Source of the DNA: Stakelama pacifica
GTDB lineage: Bacteria > Pseudomonadota > Alphaproteobacteria > Sphingomonadales > Sphingomonadaceae
Length of the DNA: 64,000 nt
Reading direction: 5' to 3'
NCBI RefSeq assembly: GCF_004361835.1
Contig: NZ_SNWD01000014.1
Location: forward strand, 40,723 to 104,722
Below the pieces are notes generated by a model. It had not been told where the DNA came from and ran no database searches. It was given only the letters and a program-made list of their open reading frames with translations. Positions 33,344-42,292 of this stretch are shown in pieces. A program made the translations under genes and the position numbers. The stretch's first letter is position 1. Every line of letters starts with the position of its first letter.

Positions 33344-34357
33344 TTATTTTTCGTTGCCGCTCGCGCGATAGTCGCGAAACCATTCGACGAAGCGCGGAAT
33401 ACCGACCGAGATGGGGGTAGTCGGCTCAAAGCCGAGATCGCTCCGGATCGCGCTGATGTCAGCGCTCGTCATCGGCACATCGCCGGGTTGCATCGGCTGA
33501 TAGTCGCGGATCGCCTCGCGCCCCGCCGCCGCTTCGATGGTGCTGATCAGATATTCCAGCTTTTCGGGCATGCTGTTTCCGATATTGTAGAGGCGGTGCG
33601 GCGACACGCTCCCGCCCGGCTTTTTCGCGCCGTCATCGGGCGGCGGATTATCGAGCGCCGCCACGACGCCTGAAACGATATCGTCGATATAGGTAAAATC
33701 GCGCAGCATGTCGCCGCCGTTGAATATCCGGATCGGACGACCTTCCAGAATGGCTGCGGTGAACAGCCATGGCGCCATGTCGGGGCGCCCCCATGGCCCA
33801 TATACGGTGAAGAAACGCAGTCCGGTCTGCGGAAGGCGATAGAGATGCGCATAGGTTTCGCTCATCAGCTCGTCCGCCCTTTTGGTCGCCGCATAGAGTG
33901 ATACCGGCCGGTCCACCCGGTCCTCCACCCGGAACGGGGCTTCGCGGTTGGCGCCATAAACGGACGAGGACGATGCATAGACCAGGTGCGCGACCTTGTG
34001 CGTGCGCGCAAGTTCAAGCAGGTTCAGATGGCCGACCAGATTGGACCGCGCATAAGCACGCGGGTTTTCGATCGAATAGCGCACCCCCGCCTGCGCACCC
34101 AGATGGACGATCCGTTCGAAACCGCTGCCCGCCACCGCCGTATCGAGCGCCGCTTCGTCGGCAAAGTCGCATCGCGCGAAGGTGAAGCGACCGCCGCCGT
34201 CTCCGGCTTCGATCCATGCCAGACGATCGTGCTTCAGCGAGACCGGGTAATAATCGTTGAGATTGTCGATCCCCAGAACCTCATCCCCCCGCGCGATCAG
34301 GCGGCGACAGACATGCGCCCCGATAAAGCCCGCAGCGCCGGTAACCAATATCTGCAT
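33344..34357 (-). CDS. UDP-glucuronate 4-epimerase-like NAD-dependent epimerase
   Basis: Starting at 34357 (GAGGGG upstream) gives 337 residues. The protein is an extended short-chain dehydrogenase: NAD motif GAAGFIGAH at residues 7-15, catalytic YAATKRADE (Tyr-x3-Lys), and the segment IDNLNDYYPVSLKHDRL that marks UDP-glucuronate 4-epimerases, which supply UDP-galacturonate for capsule or LPS. SPHRLYNIGNSMPEKLEYLI near the C-terminus fits too. It is alone between the MBL-like gene and the divergent TonB receptor. A glycosyltransferase lies 2.3 kb away on the same strand, but no operon links them. Confidence 0.9.
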   Translation of the reverse strand: MQILVTGAAGFIGAHVCRRLIARGDEVLGIDNLNDYYPVSLKHDRLAWIEAGDGGGRFTFARCDFADEAALDTAVAGSGFERIVHLGAQAGVRYSIENPRAYARSNLVGHLNLLELARTHKVAHLVYASSSSVYGANREAPFRVEDRVDRPVSLYAATKRADELMSETYAHLYRLPQTGLRFFTVYGPWGRPDMAPWLFTAAILEGRPIRIFNGGDMLRDFTYIDDIVSGVVAALDNPPPDDGAKKPGGSVSPHRLYNIGNSMPEKLEYLISTIEAAAGREAIRDYQPMQPGDVPMTSADISAIRSDLGFEPTTPISVGIPRFVEWFRDYRASGNEK

Positions 34358-34447
34358 GCCCCCTCGCCTCCCCAATCCGTCAAAGCCGGCAGCCCTGCAC
34401 TCTGCCTAGATGCACCGGGCCGGGCCGCGCAATGTGAAACTGCAAAT

Positions 34448-34465
34448 GAGATGTTGTCACATCTC
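34448..34465. promoter_or_regulatory. 18-bp palindrome GAGATGT-TGTC-ACATCTC before ZnuD-like receptor
   Basis: A perfect seven-base inverted repeat with a four-base spacer ends 48 bases before the receptor start and also lies 91 bases before the divergent epimerase gene. Position and the TGT...ACA core suit a repressor such as Zur or another metal regulator. It lacks a T run, so it is unlikely to be a terminator. Confidence 0.5.
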
Positions 34466-34513
34466 CGAAATCTCGATAAGCGCTGCCCCAAATCAGTAAC
34501 CAAAGGGGTATCC

Positions 34514-36634
34514 ATGTCATTTTCCCGTCTTCGCGCCGGTGCGGCGATCGCCGCGCTGCTGGCTCCTGCCGCAGCCTTTGCGCAGAGCACGCCGTCAGAT
34601 AGCGGACAGGACCGTTTCCACGCCACGCCGAGCACCGATATCATCGTAACCGGCGTTCTGCCGGTCGCGCGGCAGGACATGCTGTCGGGCGTTGCAGTGC
34701 TGCAGGGCGAAAAGCTTACCCAGGCGTTGCGCCCCTCGATCGGCGAGACGCTGGCCGAAACCCCCGGCGTGTCGGCCACCTCGTTCGGTCCCAGCGCCTC
34801 GCGCCCTGTCCTGCGCGGCCTTCAGGGCGAGCGCGTTCGTATTCTGACCGATGGCATCGGTTCGATCGACGTTTCGAATACCTCGGTCGATCATGCGGTA
34901 GTGGTCAATCCGCTGCTCGCCGAACGCATCGAAGTGCTGCGCGGCCCGCAATCGTTGCTCTACGGTTCCTCGGCGATCGGCGGCGTGGTGAATGTCATCG
35001 ACAAGCGCATTCCCCGCTCGGTTCCGGATGAGCCGGTGCATATCGGTGCGCTGGCGACCTATGGTTCGGCGGCGAACGAACGCTCGGGCGCCGGCTCGAT
35101 CGACGTTCCGATCGGCAGCAACTGGGTCATCCATGCAGACGGCAGCTATCTGAAGACCGACGATCTGAAGATCGGCGGCTATGCGCTGACCCCTGAATTG
35201 CGGCGTCAGGCGCTGGCTTCGGCGCAATTGCCGCAAGACCCCGATGCAGAAGAGCCGATCGATTTCGCCGCCAATGCCAATGTGAAGGGCAAGCTCCCCA
35301 ATTCTCAGTCCAAGACCTGGACCGCCGGCGCAGGGATCGCTTATATCGGCGACGGCGGCAGCTTCGGTCTGTCCTACAGCCATTATGACAGCCTGTACGG
35401 CATTCCCATCCGTTTCGCGACTGAGCCCGGGCAGGAACAGGAAGGGCCGCGTCTCGACCTGCTGCAAAACCGGGTCGATGCGCGGGTGGAGATCAATGCG
35501 GGCGGCAATGTGCTCGACAAGATCGCGCTGCGCTACGGCTATGCCAATTATCGCCATTTCGAACTGGAAGAAGATGGCGAGATCGGCACCGCCTTTTACA
35601 ATAAGGGGATGGAGGGTCGCTTAGACCTTACCCAGACCAAACATGGTGCGTGGAGCGGTGTGACCGGCGGGCAGTTCTTTATCCGCGACTTCAACGTCGT
35701 CGGCGAAGAGGCTTTCCTGCCCAAGAACAGCACCGAACAGGTCGGCATCTTCACGCTGCAACAGCTCGATTACGGCGCACTGAAATTCGTCGCCGGCGCC
35801 CGGTATGAAAATACCGCGCTGGAGGGCAAGCCCATGCCGGAACAGGATCAGTTCTTCAACGGCCGGCGCTCGTTCGATGCCTTTTCAGCATCGCTCGGCG
35901 CATCCTACGGCTTTACGCAAAACTGGCGTTTGGGCGTGAACCTGTCGCGCACCGAACGCGCGCCTGCAGCCGAAGAACTCTTCGCCAACGGCCCCCATGC
36001 CGGAACCGAGGCGTTCGAGGTCGGCAATGCCAATTTCGGCCTGGAAAAGAGCTGGGGCGCAGAAGCGATCCTGCACGGCAGCGGCCCCGGTTACACGTTC
36101 GAGGCCTCGGCCTATCACACCTGGTTCTCGAACTTCATTTATGAAGATCAGACCGGCGTGATCGAGGATGGTCTGCCCGTCTATCAGTTCCGTCAGGCCG
36201 ATGCCCGCTATTACGGGTTCGAAGTGCAGGGTTCGGCGACGCTCGCCAAAATCGGCGAAGCGCGGATCGTTGCCGACGGCCTTGCCGATTATGTCCATGC
36301 GAAGATCGACAATGTCGGGGCCGCACCGCGCATCCCGCCGCTGCGACTGATGGGTGGTCTGGGTGTGAATACCGAGAAATTCGACGTTCGCGGTGAAGTT
36401 GAACATTCGTTCGATCAGAAGCGCGTGACCTCCTTCGAAACGCCCACGGATGGTTTCACACTGGTCAATGCGGAGGTCAATTATCGGCCCTGGGGGAACG
36501 CGCGCCCGCTCAGCTTCGCATTGTCGGCGAACAATATCTTCAACGTGAACGCCCGGCGGCACGCGTCCTTCCTGAAGGATTATGCCCCGCTTGCCGGTCG
36601 TGACATCCGCCTCAGCGCCCGGATCGATTTCTGA
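34514..36634 (+). CDS. TonB-dependent receptor, ZnuD-like
   Basis: Start is ATG 34514 after AAAGGGG; the frame is open far upstream but this start gives a proper signal peptide (residues 1-24, LLAPAAAFAQ). The 706-residue protein has a TonB-box-like TDIIVTGV near 40, and a plug with SIGETLAETPGVSATSFGPSASRPVLRGLQGERVRIL and DHAVVVNPLLAERIEVLRGPQSLLYG, closely resembling the zinc receptor ZnuD plug. The barrel ends in RLSARIDF. Zinc uptake, or copper/heme as in relatives, is the likely task. A perfect 18-bp palindrome upstream may be its Zur-like control site. A strong hairpin follows the stop. Confidence 0.85.
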   Translation: MSFSRLRAGAAIAALLAPAAAFAQSTPSDSGQDRFHATPSTDIIVTGVLPVARQDMLSGVAVLQGEKLTQALRPSIGETLAETPGVSATSFGPSASRPVLRGLQGERVRILTDGIGSIDVSNTSVDHAVVVNPLLAERIEVLRGPQSLLYGSSAIGGVVNVIDKRIPRSVPDEPVHIGALATYGSAANERSGAGSIDVPIGSNWVIHADGSYLKTDDLKIGGYALTPELRRQALASAQLPQDPDAEEPIDFAANANVKGKLPNSQSKTWTAGAGIAYIGDGGSFGLSYSHYDSLYGIPIRFATEPGQEQEGPRLDLLQNRVDARVEINAGGNVLDKIALRYGYANYRHFELEEDGEIGTAFYNKGMEGRLDLTQTKHGAWSGVTGGQFFIRDFNVVGEEAFLPKNSTEQVGIFTLQQLDYGALKFVAGARYENTALEGKPMPEQDQFFNGRRSFDAFSASLGASYGFTQNWRLGVNLSRTERAPAAEELFANGPHAGTEAFEVGNANFGLEKSWGAEAILHGSGPGYTFEASAYHTWFSNFIYEDQTGVIEDGLPVYQFRQADARYYGFEVQGSATLAKIGEARIVADGLADYVHAKIDNVGAAPRIPPLRLMGGLGVNTEKFDVRGEVEHSFDQKRVTSFETPTDGFTLVNAEVNYRPWGNARPLSFALSANNIFNVNARRHASFLKDYAPLAGRDIRLSARIDF

Positions 36635-36642
36635 TCCGGGCC

Positions 36643-36693
36643 GGACGGCGGCGTAGCGCGACATTTCGCACCGCCGCCGTCCGCCCCCCTTTT
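36643..36693. terminator. Terminator hairpin between convergent receptor and glycosyltransferase
   Basis: GGACGGCGGCG (36643-36653) pairs perfectly with CGCCGCCGTCC (36672-36682), 11 base pairs around an 18-base loop, followed by a C-rich stretch and TTTT (36690-36693) on the plus strand. It serves the ZnuD-like gene and runs to the stop of the convergent glycosyltransferase gene. Confidence 0.75.
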
Positions 36694-37759
36694 AACCATC
36701 GGCATTGGTTCGATCGGTCGGACGTCTTCGCGCGCGCATCCGGCCGATCATCGCCGATACGATCAGGTCGTGCGAAGGACCGTTCCCCGCCGGAGCGCGA
36801 ATCGCCCACATTTCATGAAGCTGGACCGCGCCCGAGCGGATTGCCGCACGGCACGCCCGCCACCATAGTTGCGCGGTATCCGAGCGCACCGCTTCCAGCA
36901 TGTCGCCGGACAGATCGCGCTTCGCGATAAACGCCGCTTGCAACCGTTCGACCAGCCCGAACATCCGGTACAGCGATTCAGCATCGCGGACCGGATGGCG
37001 CGCCATGACATGGCGCACGATCAGCTCGGTATCGCGCTTGTCGACCATGCCGAGAAGCCTGGCATGTTCCTCCGAAAGCAGCCGCACCGCTGCGCGGAGC
37101 ATCCGCTCCTCGCCGCGCTGTGACATGCTGCCCGGAATGATCCGGTACAGTGTCAGCGGCTCGGCGAGCTCCGCAATGCGCCCGAAGCGCCGCAAGCGAT
37201 GATACAGGTCGAAATCCTCGACATAATGCCGCTCGGTCCGTTCGAACCGGTCGAGCCGCCGTACCGCATCGGCACGAAACATGGTCGAAGACCAGACGAG
37301 CGGATTGCGCGTCAGCATCATCCAGTCGATCAGGTCGCTCGTCATTCCCATCGGACGATGATGCGGGCGAACCGTGCCGTTTTCGTAGAGCTGCGATCCC
37401 GTCCCGACCAGCATCACCTCGGGATGGGCATCGAGAAACGCGACCTGCCGCGCAAAGCGTTCGGGCATGCACAGATCGTCATGGTCCAGCCCGGCAACAT
37501 AGCGCCCTCGGGCAAGCGAAAAACCAAGGTTGCGCGCATGGACGCACCCCCGATTGACCGGTGCGCGGACGAAGCGAATTCGCGGATCACCATAAGCGCG
37601 AACCACGGCGGCGGTATGGTCGGGCGAACAATCGTCGACCACGATCACCTCGAAATCCGAAAAGGTCTGCGCGACCAGACTATCGAGCGTTTCGGCGATC
37701 AGCGCGGCGGAATTATAGGTCGGAATAATCACGCTGACGGTCGGCGCGCTCCCGCTCAT
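36692..37759 (-). CDS. Family 2 glycosyltransferase
   Basis: Start at 37759 overlaps the stop of the PLP-FAD fusion gene by four bases (ATGA) and gives 355 residues that begin right at the GT-A fold. Motifs: VSVIIPTYNSAALIAETLDSL (residues 8-28), VIVVDDCSPDHT with the nucleotide-binding Asp, GLDHDD as the DxD-type metal site near 92-97, and a later VEDFDLYHRL (EDxxL base motif). It should transfer a sugar from an NDP-sugar to an unknown acceptor. Tight coupling to an aminotransferase/flavoprotein fusion suggests that the transferred or accepting molecule is made by that enzyme. Confidence 0.9.
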   Translation of the reverse strand: MSGSAPTVSVIIPTYNSAALIAETLDSLVAQTFSDFEVIVVDDCSPDHTAAVVRAYGDPRIRFVRAPVNRGCVHARNLGFSLARGRYVAGLDHDDLCMPERFARQVAFLDAHPEVMLVGTGSQLYENGTVRPHHRPMGMTSDLIDWMMLTRNPLVWSSTMFRADAVRRLDRFERTERHYVEDFDLYHRLRRFGRIAELAEPLTLYRIIPGSMSQRGEERMLRAAVRLLSEEHARLLGMVDKRDTELIVRHVMARHPVRDAESLYRMFGLVERLQAAFIAKRDLSGDMLEAVRSDTAQLWWRACRAAIRSGAVQLHEMWAIRAPAGNGPSHDLIVSAMIGRMRARRRPTDRTNADG

Positions 37760-40251
37760 GCCGCTGCCCGGGCGCGCTTTTCCAGCAGCGAATCGATGAT
37801 CATCGATCCGACGTCGTTCTGCCAGAGCCACAGCCCGTTGGCCTTCCCCTGAAAGCTCGGCTCGCCGCCCAGCCGCCCTTCGGGAACGAAACCGGCGGCA
37901 AGTCCGATGCCGTAGGCGTCGGGCAACGGATTGCCCGACGCGTCGATCACCTGACAGCGCTGATTGACCAGCCGGGGCCGCCCCGGCGCATCGGCGGCAA
38001 GCGCGATCCTTGTGCCGTCGGCCTCCTGCAGGACCATCCCGTTGGGCCGATACCCAAGCGCGGCAATGACGATATCAGCGTCACTAATGGCGGTGCGGGC
38101 CGCCGCTTCGTCGCGCACCGCATCGATCATCGCAACGCGCGGATCGGGAACGCGCCCGCCAACCGCCAGCATCCGCAGCAGCAATTCGCGCGCTTCGAGC
38201 CGAAACCCGGCGAGGCGATACACAAAGCCGCTGATCGGACAGATGTCTGCGTCGGTGAAGTCAGTGAAGCCTTCGGCATGCGCTGCCTCCACAGAGGGGA
38301 AGAAGGGACGCAAAGGCCGCCGGTGAATAAGGCGGATCGCATCAGCACCCAGCGGGAGCGCCGGCTGCGCCTTGAGCAGCAACGCGACGGTGCTGAGCGC
38401 GCTGGTCGATCCGCCCACTACCGCGATGCGCGGCGCGCGCACGTCTGCGAGGCGCCGGGCGAGTGCCGCCATGCCGCCGGTCCGGATCACATCACCGCTC
38501 AATATCAGCCGTTCGCCGGCGAGCGCACCCAGCGTCTGGCCGACGATTTTTTCCGCGCGGCTGGTATCGATACATTGGCGTCCACCAGTCGCGATCAGCA
38601 GATTGTCCGCAACCAGTTCGCGACGTTCGCCATCGGGCAGGCGAAGCGCCACTGACCATCCGCCGCCACCCAGACGCCGGGCATGTTCCGCATCAACCCC
38701 GCGCAGGATGCGCGCGCCCGCGCGTTCGGCGATGCCGGTAATGCGCTCGGCAAGTTCGCGGAGAAAGGGCGGCGTGAGCGCCAGCGGCACGCCCAGCGCG
38801 CCCTTATAACCCTGAATGATCCGCGACCCCGGCGCGTCGGCAAGCGCCGCAATCTCGGGATAGGGGCTTTCGGCAATGGCCGTGAGAAAGGTCTCGGCCG
38901 TGCTGTCCGAAGTGATCGCATACTCACCGAGCCGCCCGTCACCCAGCGTGGCGGACCGGTCGATAATCGTGAGGCCGCGCTCGGCCAGTTGCTCGATCCG
39001 CCCTTCGCGCGCAGCGGCGATCATCACCGCCATGCCGCCCGGACCGCCGCCGATGATCGCCGTCCCGGTCCGATCCGGACCCGTTCCCGCGCCCGGACGC
39101 CCGGCTCTGCTTTCGACGCGGGCAAGCGCATCGAACATGGCGTCGGCGATGCGCGGCACGTCCGAAACTTCCATTGCGTCATGCAAAGGCAGGCTGAGCA
39201 CCCGGGTCGCGATATCCTCCGCCACCGGCACCGCTTCACAGAGCGCAGTCGCGGCAAAATGCGGGTGTTTGCCGAGATGCGGCGTGAAATAGCTGCCCGC
39301 TCCGATCCCCGCTTCGCCCAGAAGCGCGATGACGCGATCGCGCTGCGGCGCAAGGTTGCGCGGCAGCAGTAGCGACTGAAACTGCGCCAGCGGACGCCTG
39401 CCCGACAGGCGCTGAACCGAAAATCCGCGAAGTGCTTCGGAATAGGCGCTCAGCAATCGGGTGCGATGATCGGCGGCGGCATTGATCTGCGACAGCTTGG
39501 CGCGGGCGAGCAGGCCGAGCACTTCAGGCAATTTCGCGTTGATGCCGGGGCGGGTGGCCAGGCGCGGCGCACCGAAACCGAAATTTCCCATTTCGCGAAT
39601 TGCGGCGATACGCCGTGTATCGGCCGAATAAACCAGCCCGCCCTCGGCAGTGGCAAAGGGTTTGGTGGCGTGCATCGAAAATACGGTGGTGAAGGGATAG
39701 CCGGCGCCGAACCCGCGCCCGCGCTCATCGATCGCACCCAGCGATGCTGCGGCATCGATCACCACTGCGATACCATGGCGATCGGCCATGACACGATAGC
39801 GATCGAGATCGATACAGGTGCCGAACGTCGCATAGGGAATGACAGCGGCGATCCGGTCGCCATAGCGCTCCAGCGCCGCCTGCTCCGCCGCAGCGCACGC
39901 CGCCCAGTCATCGGGATCGCTGTCGACGAAGAGCGGGGTCAGCCCTGCCCATTGCGCGGCGTGCGCCGTCGCCGCAAAGGTGAAGGCAGGCATCATCGCA
40001 TAGCGTTCGCCGCGCCAGTCACGTCCGACCGCCTCGCGAATGGCAAGCATCAGGCCGAGCGTCGCATTGGCGACAGCATGGCAGTCGCCCTCGCCCTGAA
40101 ACAGCTGCTTCAGCGCGTCGCGCTCAAACGCCGTCACCTGCGGTCCGCCATTGCTGAACTGCCCTGATCGCTCGAGCGCGTGCAGTTCATCACCCAAAAG
40201 GCTCAACTTCGGCGGATTCGGCGAAATCAACGCAATATGCTTCTGGTGCAT
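37756..40251 (-). CDS. Fusion of DegT/DnrJ-type aminotransferase and FAD/NAD(P) oxidoreductase
   Basis: ATG 40251 with GGGAAGG upstream gives 831 residues; a TTG 21 codons earlier is possible. Residues about 10-375 are a DegT/DnrJ/EryC1/StrS-type PLP fold: GGPQVTAFERDALKQ, NATLGLMLAIR, and the PLP-binding lysine Lys197 in SMHATKPFATAEGG. Residues about 395-830 are a flavoprotein of the FMO/lysine N-hydroxylase-like type: FAD motif IGGGPGGM (401-406), ATGG near 557, and a second NAD(P) motif VVGGSTSA (612-618). DegT enzymes usually aminate NDP-keto sugars; the flavoprotein part could oxidise nitrogen or carbon of the product. I know no standard family with this domain pair. It is 84 bases after a kynureninase-like gene and overlaps the GT2 gene by four bases. 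Confidence 0.85.
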   Translation of the reverse strand: MHQKHIALISPNPPKLSLLGDELHALERSGQFSNGGPQVTAFERDALKQLFQGEGDCHAVANATLGLMLAIREAVGRDWRGERYAMMPAFTFAATAHAAQWAGLTPLFVDSDPDDWAACAAAEQAALERYGDRIAAVIPYATFGTCIDLDRYRVMADRHGIAVVIDAAASLGAIDERGRGFGAGYPFTTVFSMHATKPFATAEGGLVYSADTRRIAAIREMGNFGFGAPRLATRPGINAKLPEVLGLLARAKLSQINAAADHRTRLLSAYSEALRGFSVQRLSGRRPLAQFQSLLLPRNLAPQRDRVIALLGEAGIGAGSYFTPHLGKHPHFAATALCEAVPVAEDIATRVLSLPLHDAMEVSDVPRIADAMFDALARVESRAGRPGAGTGPDRTGTAIIGGGPGGMAVMIAAAREGRIEQLAERGLTIIDRSATLGDGRLGEYAITSDSTAETFLTAIAESPYPEIAALADAPGSRIIQGYKGALGVPLALTPPFLRELAERITGIAERAGARILRGVDAEHARRLGGGGWSVALRLPDGERRELVADNLLIATGGRQCIDTSRAEKIVGQTLGALAGERLILSGDVIRTGGMAALARRLADVRAPRIAVVGGSTSALSTVALLLKAQPALPLGADAIRLIHRRPLRPFFPSVEAAHAEGFTDFTDADICPISGFVYRLAGFRLEARELLLRMLAVGGRVPDPRVAMIDAVRDEAAARTAISDADIVIAALGYRPNGMVLQEADGTRIALAADAPGRPRLVNQRCQVIDASGNPLPDAYGIGLAAGFVPEGRLGGEPSFQGKANGLWLWQNDVGSMIIDSLLEKRARAAA

Positions 40252-40335
40252 GCCCTTCCCTACCTGTCCGACGCCAAGCGTCCCGATGCGAAAGGGACCA
40301 TGCCCGAATTTCAATGATAAAAGGTGAATGAGGCA

Positions 40336-41481
40336 TCAAATCGCTGTCAGCGCGGCATGTAATTTCGCCACGTCCCGTGCATCGTGATACAGGCCGAACC
40401 CGATGCGCAGCACATCGCCGCGCGCATCGGTAATCACCTCCTGTTCCAGCAGCGCCTTTTGCCAGGATTGCGCGGACGCCGAACGAAAGGCCAGGAATCG
40501 CGCCTGCCCCGGCCCCGCTGCGTGCAGCAGTTCCGCCCCGGCGAGCGGCGTTCCATCGATCCTGTCGAGCAATTCTGCTTTCAGGCTGTCGACATGCGCG
40601 CTGATCGATGCGGTTGTCAGCCCTTCATCGCGCAGCATCTCGCGCACCGCAACGAACCGATACAGGCCGGAGGGATCGAAGGTGGAGCCGAGAAAGCGGC
40701 GCGCATCGGGTGCATAGCCGATATGTCCCGGCGGCGCGGCAAGATCCTCGAACTCGGCATACCAGCCGGTCAGCACGGGCCGCTCCGCAAAGCCGTGCGG
40801 TGCGTGCATCAGGCCGACGCCCTCCCCCGACATCGCATATTTATACCCGCCCGACAGATAGAATGCGCGATCCGCATAGGCCGAAATATCGGTCTCGACT
40901 GCCATGAAGCCGTGATAGCCGTCGATCATCACCCATGGTCCTTCGGGCCGGGAAAGCGCCGCCACCCGGTCCAGCCCATTAATCACCTTGCCGGTACCGA
41001 ACATGGTCTGGCTGACGAAGATCAGGTCGTAATGGGCCTTGCCCGCTGCCTCGACCAGCCGGTCTGCAAGGCCCGCGCCGACCGGCAGCCGCTCGATCAC
41101 CGCCTCGCCCGCTTCTTCCCAGCGATCGGCCTGACGGCGGAAGCTGTGAAACTCGCCCTGGCTGGTGAGGATGCGCAGCGGACGATGTCCGATTGCCGAG
41201 GCGATGCGGATCAGAAAATCATGCGTATTGCCCGCGAAAACCACCGTCGACGGATCGGGCGCGCCGATCTCTTCGGCGACATAGCGTTGCGCCAGCGGCC
41301 AGATTTCATCCATCACCCGCCCCCATTTGCGATCGGCGAGCCGCGCGGCATCCTGCCATGCAGCAAGCTGCCCGACATAGCTCGCATCGGGCCACAAGTG
41401 ATGGCTGTGCGCCGCGAAATGCAGCCGCTCCGGGGCGGCGGCAAGCGACCGGGCGAAAAGATGCTTATAGCTTTGGGTCAC
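40336..41481 (-). CDS. Kynureninase-like PLP enzyme (class V aminotransferase fold)
   Basis: The 381-residue protein has an aminotransferase class V fold: HFAAHSHHLWPD at the N-terminus, the aspartate motif VMIDGYHGFMAVE, and the PLP lysine in YLSGGYKYAMSGEG. It is shorter than the usual 415-residue kynureninase and lacks parts of the standard motifs, but it is translationally coupled (GTGA) to tryptophan 2,3-dioxygenase, which supports cleavage of kynurenine or N-formylkynurenine to anthranilate plus alanine. Start is GTG. The alternative is a different PLP enzyme using kynurenine. Confidence 0.78.
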   Translation of the reverse strand: MTQSYKHLFARSLAAAPERLHFAAHSHHLWPDASYVGQLAAWQDAARLADRKWGRVMDEIWPLAQRYVAEEIGAPDPSTVVFAGNTHDFLIRIASAIGHRPLRILTSQGEFHSFRRQADRWEEAGEAVIERLPVGAGLADRLVEAAGKAHYDLIFVSQTMFGTGKVINGLDRVAALSRPEGPWVMIDGYHGFMAVETDISAYADRAFYLSGGYKYAMSGEGVGLMHAPHGFAERPVLTGWYAEFEDLAAPPGHIGYAPDARRFLGSTFDPSGLYRFVAVREMLRDEGLTTASISAHVDSLKAELLDRIDGTPLAGAELLHAAGPGQARFLAFRSASAQSWQKALLEQEVITDARGDVLRIGFGLYHDARDVAKLHAALTAI

Positions 41482-42242
41482 AACATGGTCCGCAACTGCC
41501 AGAGTTCGGGAAAGGCGCGCTTCGACAAGGTGGATTCAAGATAAGGCACGCCCGCAGTGCCGCCCGTACCCCGTTTGCCGCCGATGATCCGCGACACCGT
41601 CATCACATGTTTGTGCCGCCAGGTCGCAAGCGCATCGTCGATATCCATCAGCTTTTCGGCGAGCTGGTACAGGCTCCAGTGGCGATCGGTATCGCGATAG
41701 ACCTGAAGCCACGCGGCGGTAACGGCCGGATCGGCTTCATACGGCGCCTGCCAGTCACGGTTCAGCGCGCTTTGCGGCACCTCGAACCCGGCGCGGGCGA
41801 GCGCGGCATTGGCATCGTCCCACAGGCTGGGCTGCGCCGCTGCTGCCTCGGTCATCTCGCCATAGCGCGGGCCGTCGCGCACGCCCAGCATCACCTCCAC
41901 GGTGCGGAACTGGTCTGACTGAAATCCCGAACTGGTGCCGAGCACATCGCGAAAGCTGGTATAGTCGCTGGGCGTCATCGTCGCGAGCACGTCCCAGGAC
42001 AAGGTCATCACTGCCTGTATCCGCGATACGCGCGACAATGCCTTATACGCCTCGACCAGCTGATCGTCGCCGATCAGCCGTTTGGCGAGACCGATCTCAG
42101 CGATCGTCTGTTTCAGCCAGAGCTCTTTGGTCTGATGGATGATGACGAACAGCAATTCATCGTGCTTGTCCGAAATCGGATGCTGCGCGCCCAGTATCGC
42201 GTCGAGCGCGAGATAGCGGCCATAGGTCATGTTTTCGCTCAT
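41478..42242 (-). CDS. kynA: Tryptophan 2,3-dioxygenase
   Basis: The 254-residue heme enzyme has the family motifs in order: MTYGRYLALDAILGAQHP (residues 5-22), HDELLFVIIHQTKELWLKQ (26-44), LETMTP-like LATMTPSDYTSFRD and GTSSGFQSDQFR (substrate loop), and the C-terminal HKHVMTVSRIIGGKRGTGGTAGVPYL with the heme histidine. It opens the indole ring of L-tryptophan to N-formylkynurenine. Its stop overlaps the next gene's start, and that gene is kynureninase-like, so the pair degrades tryptophan. No formamidase gene is seen in the window. Confidence 0.95.
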   Translation of the reverse strand: MSENMTYGRYLALDAILGAQHPISDKHDELLFVIIHQTKELWLKQTIAEIGLAKRLIGDDQLVEAYKALSRVSRIQAVMTLSWDVLATMTPSDYTSFRDVLGTSSGFQSDQFRTVEVMLGVRDGPRYGEMTEAAAAQPSLWDDANAALARAGFEVPQSALNRDWQAPYEADPAVTAAWLQVYRDTDRHWSLYQLAEKLMDIDDALATWRHKHVMTVSRIIGGKRGTGGTAGVPYLESTLSKRAFPELWQLRTML

Positions 42243-42292
42243 GCCCGCCCTTCTACGGCGTCTGCCGCAAAAGCTGAACCGGCTTTGGCGAT

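Noticed and set aside
33986..34513. An N-terminal extension of the ZnuD-like receptor
   Set aside because: The open frame runs antisense into the epimerase gene and would bury the signal peptide; ATG 34514 has a good ribosome site.
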